A stretch of DNA of 64,000 bases, taken from contig JANOJL010000064.1 of assembly GCA_031418715.1 (NCBI GenBank), forward strand, positions 62,001-126,000, given 5' to 3'. The DNA is from JANMDU01 sp031418715 (GTDB lineage Bacteria; Pseudomonadota; Gammaproteobacteria; Burkholderiales; Burkholderiaceae_C). Both the position numbers and the translations under genes were made by a program. Of this stretch, positions 57,909-64,000 are shown piece after piece. The first letter of the stretch is position 1. Each line of letters begins with the position of its first letter. The notes under the pieces are model-generated. The model was given only the letters and a program-made list of their open reading frames with translations. It searched no databases and had not been told where the DNA came from.

Positions 57909-58946
57909 ATGAGGAGGCGTGATGCATTGCCCGCTGCTGCAGTGATGCTCAGTGCCGCATCTGGGCAAGCCAATGCAAGCCCAGATACATGGCGCTTAAG
58001 CCTCGGCTCCTGTGCCAATCAAAAATTACTGCAGCCGATTTGGCAAACCATTCTGAATGATCGCCCCGATCTGCACATCTTCGGCGGCGACAACGTGTAT
58101 GCCAGTGATCGGCCTTGGAGTATCGAACAGCTTCAAGCTGCATACGCTCAAGCCAAGCAGCACGATGGCATGGCGCAGCTCATGCGCAGCGCGCCTTACA
58201 TGGCGATGTGGGACGACCATGATTACGGCTTCAACGATGGCGGTGCGGAGTTCTCAGGCAAACAAGCTTCTAAGCAAGCCTTGCTCGATTTCTTCAAATA
58301 CTCGCCAAACCACGCCACGCGCTCGCGCGATGGTTTGTATGATTCTCAAATCATTGGCTCTGGGGATCGCCGCATTCAAATCATCCTGCTGGATACGCGC
58401 TGGTTTCGATCGCCACTGGCTCGCCCGTTAATCCCCGGCTTGCCCGGCCAAGAGCGCTACATTCCCGATCCCTCGCACGAGAAAACCTTGCTTGGCGAAG
58501 CGCAATGGCAATGGTTAGACGCGCAGCTCAAAATACCTGCGCAGATTCGCTTGATCTACTCCAGCATTCAGGTGCTAGCAGATGGCCACGGCTGGGAGCG
58601 CTGGGGTAATCTGCCGCGCGAACGCCAGCGTTTGATTGACACTATCGCTCGAACAAAAGCGCAAGGCGTCATTCTGCTTTCGGGGGATCGCCATATTGGT
58701 GCTTTCTACAAAGAAGCCAATGCCCTGCCTTATCCACTTTGGGAGATGACCTCCAGCGGCCTCACCCATGCATGGGCTAGCGCGAGCGAAGCAGGCCCCA
58801 ATCGCGTCGGCGATCTTGTACGCGAGAATCACTACGGTCTTGCTGATGTGAATTGGGTGAAAAACGAAGTGCAATTGCAACTCAAAGACACCCAAGGCCG
58901 CAGCCTGCAAACCACCACCATTCCGATGAAAGAACTCAAAGCATGA
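57909..58946 (+). CDS. PhoD-like alkaline phosphatase D family protein
   Basis: The ATG at 57909 follows CAGGAGTGTTC and gives 345 residues. An Arg-rich signal (MRRRDALPAAAVMLSAASGQ) precedes the metallophosphatase core: LSLGSCANQK, IFGGDNVYASD, MAMWDDHDYGFNDGG, and VILLSGDRHIGAFY, all metal-binding PhoD-type motifs. It should act in the periplasm or on the cell surface on phosphodi- or monoesters. Its stop overlaps the VOC gene start (ATGA). Confidence 0.9.
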   Translation: MRRRDALPAAAVMLSAASGQANASPDTWRLSLGSCANQKLLQPIWQTILNDRPDLHIFGGDNVYASDRPWSIEQLQAAYAQAKQHDGMAQLMRSAPYMAMWDDHDYGFNDGGAEFSGKQASKQALLDFFKYSPNHATRSRDGLYDSQIIGSGDRRIQIILLDTRWFRSPLARPLIPGLPGQERYIPDPSHEKTLLGEAQWQWLDAQLKIPAQIRLIYSSIQVLADGHGWERWGNLPRERQRLIDTIARTKAQGVILLSGDRHIGAFYKEANALPYPLWEMTSSGLTHAWASASEAGPNRVGDLVRENHYGLADVNWVKNEVQLQLKDTQGRSLQTTTIPMKELKA

Positions 58947-59422
58947 GCAACACGAGCGAGCTAAATCGCCCCTTCAAAATCCTAGGCATTCAGCAAATCG
59001 CCATCGGCGGCACAGACAAAAAGCGTCTGCAAAAACTCTGGGTGGATATGCTCGGCCTCCAAGTCAAATCGACCTTTGTGAGCGAGCGAGAAAACGTCGA
59101 TGAAGACATTTGCGCGATTGGCAGCGGCGTGCATGCGGTGGAGGTTGATCTCATGCAGCCGCTAGACATCGACAAAAAGCCCGCCGTCCACACCACGCCT
59201 CTCAATCACATTGGCCTTTGGGTAGACGATCTGCCCGTCGCCGTGGAGTGGTTAACAAAACAAGGCGTCCGTTTCGCCCCCGGCGGCATCCGCAAAGGCG
59301 CAGCGGGCTACGACATCACCTTCTTGCATCCCAAGGCCAGCGATGAATTTCCGATAGCAGGGGAGGGTGTCTTGGTTGAATTGGTGCAAGCGCCAGCTGA
59401 TGTCATTCAAGCGCTCTCTTGA
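58943..59422 (+). CDS. VOC family protein, methylmalonyl-CoA epimerase or glyoxalase-like
   Basis: The 159-residue protein has two beta-alpha-beta-beta-beta units. Putative metal ligands are Gln in IQQIAIGG, Glu in AVEVDLMQP, His in NHIGLWVDD and Glu in GVLVELVQAP. Context with methylmalonyl-CoA mutase and propionyl-CoA carboxylase favours epimerase, needed between their stereoisomers. The first ligand is Gln rather than the usual epimerase His, a set also known from eukaryotic glyoxalase I, so the call is open. Confidence 0.7.
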   Translation: MSNTSELNRPFKILGIQQIAIGGTDKKRLQKLWVDMLGLQVKSTFVSERENVDEDICAIGSGVHAVEVDLMQPLDIDKKPAVHTTPLNHIGLWVDDLPVAVEWLTKQGVRFAPGGIRKGAAGYDITFLHPKASDEFPIAGEGVLVELVQAPADVIQALS

Positions 59423-59438
59423 GCCACTAAAGTCTGCC

Positions 59439-60473
59439 TTACCAGTTCAGCACTTTGACCGGCGCGCTAGATGCGTCTGCGCGATGCAGGGTTGATTCGC
59501 TTTCTGCAAAGATGAAATCCTCAGGCTCCCAGCTGATGCCATTGCCATCTGTCTCGCGCTCATAAAGAGGCATTTTGCTTGCACGTCGCCCCTCTTCCCT
59601 GAACTCCGGCAGATACCAGCACTGCTCGGTTTTCTCAGTGAGCCAATCGCCAAAATCACCTTCAAAAATCTCGGCTTGCTTGAATGCCCACCAAGTGGTT
59701 TGCCTGCGGTAAAACTTGGGGTGAATGAATTTTCGCGAGGCTTCACTCACGATCTCTGAGCCGACAGCGCGAAAAACAAGATCGTTATCAAAGGCAGTGA
59801 AGCGCTCGCTGTAGCAGCGCGCAATGCCCGAGCGCTTGACGCGCCCGCGCTGCCAAGCATCAACTGATTCATCAATCTCATTGGGCAGCATGGAATCGTA
59901 CAAAGCAACTACGGCCAAGCCTTGCTCCAGCAGCCAGAGATTGAGATTGGTGCCATCGGGCAAGATGATGTCGCCAACAAAGCGGCCATATTTATCAATG
60001 GCCGCGCCTGGGCCTTCAGTAGCTTTGAGCTCGGAGGTGAAGGTGCAATCTACGGAGGAATCACCGAAGGATTGCAAAAACTCAGCTAGCTTCACCACAG
60101 CCGTCTCAGCCTGATGCTGCCGATAATCCTGAATCAGCCCGGTGCCTCGCAGCGCTCCTTCGCTGCCTCGCGCATCGGGGCGGTAGTGCAGTTCAGGTGC
60201 GTCGATGCGTTGTAGGCGAATTGTGAGCGTGTTGCTTTTGATCACCGGGATGATCTTGCGCTGCCCAGTGGTAGCATCACGCTCGCCCAAAATGCCTGCA
60301 CCTTCGTAAGCTTGGGTCGCAACGAACTGTGTGCTTCCCGCAGGTTTCACGCGCACACCATTGGCGTTCACAGTCAGCTCTAGCTTGGTGGTGTCAGCAT
60401 CCGATTTTCCATCAGGCCAAAATTGTTTCAGTTTGATGCGTCCTTCAATCTCAAGTCGAGTTGTGCGAGCCAT
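59439..60473 (-). CDS. Cytosolic protein with staphylococcal-nuclease-like domain
   Basis: The 344-residue protein has no signal peptide. Residues about 85-230 match the SNase fold: TIRLQRIDAPELHYR with the catalytic-type Arg/Asp, a helical insertion, AAIDKYGRFVGDIILPDG with the second Arg, and LNLWLLEQGLAVVALYDSML. N- and C-terminal extensions of 80 and 110 residues are not recognised. SNase homologues usually cut nucleic acids but are normally secreted; here a cytosolic or non-catalytic role is possible. Confidence 0.7.
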   Translation of the reverse strand: MARTTRLEIEGRIKLKQFWPDGKSDADTTKLELTVNANGVRVKPAGSTQFVATQAYEGAGILGERDATTGQRKIIPVIKSNTLTIRLQRIDAPELHYRPDARGSEGALRGTGLIQDYRQHQAETAVVKLAEFLQSFGDSSVDCTFTSELKATEGPGAAIDKYGRFVGDIILPDGTNLNLWLLEQGLAVVALYDSMLPNEIDESVDAWQRGRVKRSGIARCYSERFTAFDNDLVFRAVGSEIVSEASRKFIHPKFYRRQTTWWAFKQAEIFEGDFGDWLTEKTEQCWYLPEFREEGRRASKMPLYERETDGNGISWEPEDFIFAESESTLHRADASSAPVKVLNW

Positions 60474-60547
60474 AGCGCTTCCTTTCTAAGATACTCAACA
60501 AGTGTGAGAAGTCACCATGACAGTCGTGTGACGAATGAGGGCATTAT

Positions 60548-61681
60548 TTATTTCTTCATCCACCCAATATTCTTTGCATGCAAACTCTGGATATACAGTT
60601 TGTCTGATGTTTCCAGTACGCTCGTCGTCTCAGGATATGCCCCCGTTGGGTCTTGCAAGTCTTGCACGATGGTGCCGTCCTCAAGGAAAGCGATCACATG
60701 GCCATAGCGCGGTGGAATCGGCCATAAAAAACGGGGCAGGCGCAGGGTGATGCTGCGCAGCAAGGGCTTTTCGGCCATGCCATCGACCACTGCGCTGCGA
60801 GGTTTGACCAAGCCGACCCAGAGTTTGGGTTTGCCATCTGCCGTGGGCAGGCCGCGCATGAGGTTGTCTGGGTAGCCGGGCAGATTGGGCAAGACGATGT
60901 GGGTTGCGCCGCTCATGCCGCTGGTTTGACGCACGTCTAAATCGCTGGCGTTCACATCGATGCGCCAAATTCGGTATTTGCCGGTTTCAGCCACGAAGAT
61001 TTGCCGCTCGCTAGCGGACAAGGCCACGCCGTTGGCAAAGCTCAAGCCCTTGGCCACAATGCGCGTGGCTTGGGTGGCAGGGTCATATTCCAGGACACGG
61101 CCAGTGCTCGACTGTTCGATGATGTCGAGCACGCTGGCCTCAAACGTGCCGCCCACATCTTTCGGAGCGAAGCGCGTGGAGGCATCGCTCAAATAGATCT
61201 TGCCGCTTTTAGCCACGACAATCGAATTGGCATAGCGAATCGGATCGCCATTCACCTTATCCGCCAGCACGGTGATTTGTTTGTCGGGTGCAATCAAGAG
61301 CAAGCCGCGCATCGCATCGGCAGCGATCAAATTTCCTCTAGCATCAAAATCAAACCCAAGCACGCGGCCTTGTGTGTTGACGAACACTTCCTGTGCGCTG
61401 CCATCAGGCTGCATACGCAAAATATTGCCACTCGCCATGGCTGCATAAAGCTTGCCATCGGGCCCGATAGCCAAATGCTCGGGGCCACTTTCTTTGCCAA
61501 CTTCGATTTTTTGCAAATTCGCCAACCGCGAGTTAACCGCATGCGCTCCCGCGTAGCCCGACGCTGCGGGCGCTTGCCAAGCCACAGGCTGAATCGGCAC
61601 CGGCCAGAGCAGCAGATAAGCTGTCAATATCACGAGTAGGAAAAGCACAACGAGCAGGGTGCGGCGCAGTGATTTAGGCAT
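60548..61681 (-). CDS. Strictosidine synthase-like / SMP-30 family membrane-anchored protein
   Basis: The 377-residue protein has one N-terminal membrane anchor (LLVVLFLLVILTAYLLLW) and a six-bladed propeller typical of the strictosidine synthase/APMAP group: GPEHLAIGPDGKLYAAMASG, GDPIRYANSIVVAKSGKIYL, YLSDAST, GLSFANGVALSASERQIFVAE and GYPDNLMRGL. Members in bacteria are mostly putative lactonases or esterases facing the periplasm. Substrate unknown. It precedes no other gene on its strand. Confidence 0.85.
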   Translation of the reverse strand: MPKSLRRTLLVVLFLLVILTAYLLLWPVPIQPVAWQAPAASGYAGAHAVNSRLANLQKIEVGKESGPEHLAIGPDGKLYAAMASGNILRMQPDGSAQEVFVNTQGRVLGFDFDARGNLIAADAMRGLLLIAPDKQITVLADKVNGDPIRYANSIVVAKSGKIYLSDASTRFAPKDVGGTFEASVLDIIEQSSTGRVLEYDPATQATRIVAKGLSFANGVALSASERQIFVAETGKYRIWRIDVNASDLDVRQTSGMSGATHIVLPNLPGYPDNLMRGLPTADGKPKLWVGLVKPRSAVVDGMAEKPLLRSITLRLPRFLWPIPPRYGHVIAFLEDGTIVQDLQDPTGAYPETTSVLETSDKLYIQSLHAKNIGWMKK

Positions 61682-61740
61682 AGTGTCTCCTCATATGAAG
61701 AAAGCCTGTCTGGAGGTATTTTGAGGCTAAAAGTTGATGA

Positions 61741-61783
61741 TACCCGTTATAAAACCTACGCGGACTGCTATCAAATACGAAGT
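61741..61783 (+). repeat. Dispersed element, intergenic copy between divergent genes
   Basis: TACCCGTTATAAAACCTACG is followed by CGGACTGCTATCAAATACGA then AGT, in the 156-base gap between the propeller and DUF1801 genes. Confidence 0.75.
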
Positions 61784-61837
61784 TAGCAAGCACGATCAAA
61801 TCAGGCTATGACATACTGATATTTTCTGTTTTACAGT

Positions 61838-62188
61838 ATGCCCACGAAGCCATTTGAAGACCTGCAAGTTGCTACGCACTTTGATTGCTACCCAGCAGCA
61901 GTGAAGAAGAGAATGTTGGCCTTGCGTGAACCCGCTTACCTCACATCGCAAACGCGCAGCGGCAGCACACTTCGGTTGGATTGGAAGCCGAAACATCCGC
62001 AGCAACTGGCGATGTATTTCAACTGCCAAACCACGTTGGTGGCAACTTTCAGAAGCCTCTTTCCCAACGATTTTCAGTATGAAGGCAATCGCGCGTTGCT
62101 ACTCAATTTGAGCGGTCCGTTGCCCAAAAAGGAACTGAGCATTTGCATTACTGCAACGCTCACTTACCATCTGAAGAAGAAACGCTAA
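61838..62188 (+). CDS. DUF1801 domain protein
   Basis: The 116-residue protein has the DUF1801 pattern: HFDCYPAAVKKRMLALREPA, SGSTLRLDWKPKHPQQLAMY, FNCQTTLVATFRSLFPNDF and EGNRALLLNLSGPLP. Function unknown. Its stop overlaps the convergent mnmH stop by four bases. Confidence 0.8.
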   Translation: MPTKPFEDLQVATHFDCYPAAVKKRMLALREPAYLTSQTRSGSTLRLDWKPKHPQQLAMYFNCQTTLVATFRSLFPNDFQYEGNRALLLNLSGPLPKKELSICITATLTYHLKKKR

Positions 62189-63249
62189 AACTCACAGTCA
62201 TGTCGAATTTTTGAGATAAATCCGTTGTTATCCGTTATATTCATTGCTTCAAGTGCTATTAAATAGCTAGCATCAAACTGTTTGAAATTTCGCCGTGTGG
62301 AGCTTAAATAGCCTGGATCGTAATGTAATTCAAGCAGCTCGCGCACCACTTGCCGCACTTCACCCGCACTCACCTGGCGTTGCCATTCGTTGATCACCGC
62401 ATGGCCGCGCAAATCGCGCAGCACATCGAGGCGTTTGCAGAAAAACTCAGGATCATTCACGAAGAAAGCATAGTCTTCCATCAGTAAATCCACCCGCGTT
62501 GGCACAGACATTTCTACGCGTGCGCAAGGGCTGGCACGCAAGGCTACCATCAGCGTATCAGGGATGCTCACATTACCCACCTTTTTGCTTTCGCTCTCTG
62601 CCCACACCGTGCGCGAGGGATCGAGCTGACGCAGCGCATGCCACACGCGCATGTCAAATTGCTTTTGGCTCGGCTGCTCTTGGCCGGGAATCAGCCCGAG
62701 CACGGAGCTGCGATGCTCTGCCAGCGCCTCCAGATCGAGAATTTGAGCACCGTTTGCAGCCAAGCCTTGGAGCAAGCGCGTCTTGCCGCTGCCGGTGGGG
62801 CCGCAGATCACGCGGTAGTTGAACTGCGTGGCCAGCCGCGCAATATCTTCAACGACTGACGCGCGAAATGCTTTGTAGCCGCCGTCGATGAGTGTGACTT
62901 CAAAGCCGATCTCGCAGAGGATCAAGGCCAGCGAGCCGCTTCGCTTGCCGCCGCGCCAGCAATACACCAGCGGTTTCCAAGATTTGGGCAGTGCGATCAC
63001 GTCGCGCTCAATATGCGTTGCGATATTTTTTGCTGCGAGCGCTGCCCCACGCTTCTTGGCTTCGAAAGCGTTGATCTGAGCGTATTGCGTACCGACTTCG
63101 TGCCGCTCAATATCGGTCAAAGTCGGCCAGTTCACAGCGCCGGGAAGGCGGTCTAGCGCATATTCAGATTCGCTGCGGGCATCAATGATGGTGCTAAAGG
63201 CGCCCAAACTGCTAAGCGCATCTTCTGCGCTGATTTTTTTGAGGGACAT
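62185..63249 (-). CDS. mnmH: tRNA 2-selenouridine synthase
   Basis: The 354-residue protein replaces sulfur by selenium at the tRNA wobble 2-thiouridine. The rhodanese half has STIIDARSESEYALDRLPGA and the catalytic Cys in LVYCWRGGKRSGSLA; the P-loop half has VICGPTGSGKTRLLQGL and LDLEALAEHRSSVLG. The start overlaps the tesA stop (TGATG). The C-terminal residues 327-340 (SYLIALEAMNITD) are encoded by an antisense repeat copy. No selD is seen here. Confidence 0.95.
   Translation of the reverse strand: MSLKKISAEDALSSLGAFSTIIDARSESEYALDRLPGAVNWPTLTDIERHEVGTQYAQINAFEAKKRGAALAAKNIATHIERDVIALPKSWKPLVYCWRGGKRSGSLALILCEIGFEVTLIDGGYKAFRASVVEDIARLATQFNYRVICGPTGSGKTRLLQGLAANGAQILDLEALAEHRSSVLGLIPGQEQPSQKQFDMRVWHALRQLDPSRTVWAESESKKVGNVSIPDTLMVALRASPCARVEMSVPTRVDLLMEDYAFFVNDPEFFCKRLDVLRDLRGHAVINEWQRQVSAGEVRQVVRELLELHYDPGYLSSTRRNFKQFDASYLIALEAMNITDNNGFISKIRHDCEF
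62229..62271 (+). repeat. Dispersed element, copy in the mnmH 3' end
   Basis: TATCCGTTATATTCATTGCT is followed by TCAAGTGCTATTAAATAGCT. It is antisense to mnmH and read in the same frame as in lolB, the M16 gene and tadA. Confidence 0.75.
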
Positions 63250-63908
63250 CAGAGCATCTTTTTGAGGGCAGGCCAGACGTTCTCCAGCATGATCGGATGC
63301 GCTTCTTCTTTCGGATGAATACGGTCATTTTGAAAGAGCTTGAGCGGATCTGCGCCATCGGCCACGCCTTGCAGGAAGAAGGGAACGAGAGGCACTTTGC
63401 TGGCCGTAGCCACGCTTTCGAAGGTTTTTGCAAACTGCTTGGAGTAATCCGCGCCGTAGTTGGGCGGCACTTGCATACCAAGGAGCAATACTCTCGCGCC
63501 AGACTTTTGCGCGGCTTCAGTCATGGCTTGCAGATTGTCTTGCGTCATTTTGAGTGACAGGCCGCGCAGGGCGTCGTTGCCGCCTAGCTCGATGATCACA
63601 TGAGTCGGTTTGTGCTGCGTGAGCAGTGCGCTCAAGCGAGAGCGGCCGCCCGAGCTGGTGTCGCCGCTGATACTGGCGTTGACCACTTTGGCGGTGATTT
63701 TTTGGCTTTCCAAGCGCTTTTCCAGCAGTGCCACCCAGCCCGTGCCTCGGCGCAGACCGTATTCAGCGCTGAGCGAATCGCCCACCACCACGATCGTCTT
63801 TGCTTTACTTTGCGCGACCGCAGAGCGAGAAAATAGCCCCATAGCCGCTAAAGACAGCGCCAAACGGCTAAAGTCACGTCTATCTAAGTCCAATAACCAT
63901 TCATTCAT
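63249..63908 (-). CDS. tesA: SGNH-family arylesterase / lysophospholipase
   Basis: The ATG at 63908 gives 219 residues with an export signal (to AVAQS). SGNH blocks: VVVGDSLSAEYG (Ser), NASISGDTSSGG (Gly), IELGGNDALRG (Asn), and DRIHPKEEAHP (Asp-x-x-His). It should be a periplasmic TesA-like esterase/thioesterase. Its start codon overlaps that of the divergent ABC ATPase gene, as expected for the common tesA/ybbA pair. Confidence 0.93.
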   Translation of the reverse strand: MNEWLLDLDRRDFSRLALSLAAMGLFSRSAVAQSKAKTIVVVGDSLSAEYGLRRGTGWVALLEKRLESQKITAKVVNASISGDTSSGGRSRLSALLTQHKPTHVIIELGGNDALRGLSLKMTQDNLQAMTEAAQKSGARVLLLGMQVPPNYGADYSKQFAKTFESVATASKVPLVPFFLQGVADGADPLKLFQNDRIHPKEEAHPIMLENVWPALKKML

Positions 63909-64000
63909 GTCTGATCCCATCATCTCCGTGGAGCACGTTTTCAAAAGCGTGACGGACTCCACCGGCACACTGGATATTTTGCGCGATATTGATTTCAACG
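63907..64000 (+). CDS. ybbA: ABC transporter ATP-binding protein, 5' end only
   Basis: Only 31 codons are present: MSDPIISVEHVFKSVTDSTG and DILRDIDFN, the usual first strand-turn of LolD/YbbA-type ATPases before Walker A. The divergent pairing with tesA supports YbbA rather than LolD. The ATG at 63907 shares two bases with the tesA ATG. Confidence 0.7.
   Translation, partial: MSDPIISVEHVFKSVTDSTGTLDILRDIDFN

Noticed and set aside
1..64000. CRISPR array, intact insertion sequence, prophage or toxin-antitoxin pair
   Set aside because: The repeats are dispersed and not regularly spaced, and no transposase, integrase, Cas, phage or typical toxin-antitoxin proteins are encoded.

Overview
The window looks like chromosome of a Burkholderiales betaproteobacterium, most probably Comamonadaceae. 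The reasons are family-level: two Bug/TctC-type periplasmic binding proteins each next to a GntR/FCD regulator, a lolB-ispE-tRNA-Gln-prs-rplY housekeeping block, DUF3297 and FimV-like proteins, and moderate-to-high GC. Genes are dense, with many 1 to 4 nt stop/start overlaps. I see no phage, no intact insertion sequence, no CRISPR array and no rRNA.

Layout. 1-6.4 kb: secreted hypothetical, MFS permease, EEP-fold phosphodiesterase, an NAD(P)-binding protein whose start lies inside the tail of an RhlE-type DEAD-box helicase, and a decayed peroxiredoxin-like gene. 6.5-15.2 kb: tandem-DEP protein, enoyl-CoA hydratase plus 3-hydroxyacyl-CoA dehydrogenase, FimV-like protein, second MFS permease, DUF3297, DUF393 and lgt. 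15.3-20.8 kb: a malonate operon (GntR regulator, malonyl-CoA decarboxylase, Bug binding protein, enoyl-CoA hydratase, malonyl-CoA synthetase). 20.8-25.2 kb: GntR regulator divergent from Bug protein, IlvD/Edd dehydratase and RraA-like protein. 25.2-32.9 kb: an oxidative uronate module in which uronate dehydrogenase, a lactonase, a galactarate/talarate-type dehydratase and 5-dehydro-4-deoxyglucarate dehydratase lead towards 2-oxoglutarate, with a TRAP transporter for uptake and its own GntR regulator. 33-45 kb: housekeeping (rplY, prs, tRNA-Gln, ispE, lolB, TPR protein, mutM, M16 protease, a TadA-haloalkane dehalogenase-like fusion, gor). 45.3-48.5 kb: DUF2252, then a poorly coding stretch and a visibly AT-richer islet with two small lipoproteins. 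48.5-59.4 kb: propionyl-CoA/methylmalonyl-CoA pathway (GntR, mutase, MeaB, both carboxylase subunits with a DUF389 membrane protein between them, later a VOC epimerase candidate), with pncA and a PhoD-like phosphatase. 59.4-64 kb: SNase-like protein, strictosidine synthase-like protein, DUF1801, mnmH, tesA and the start of an ABC ATPase gene.

The most notable signal is a short dispersed repeat of about 43 bp, present in 15 good and about 4 partial copies. It lies in intergenic gaps and also inside protein genes. It has one fully open frame in one orientation and two in the other, and every full-length genic copy I could phase is read in one and the same frame per orientation. Copies supply the lipobox of LolB, most of a Bug-protein signal peptide, the MeaB stop codon, and linker or C-terminal peptides in five or six enzymes. 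It behaves like a coding-tolerated palindromic element, analogous in principle to the Rickettsia palindromic elements.
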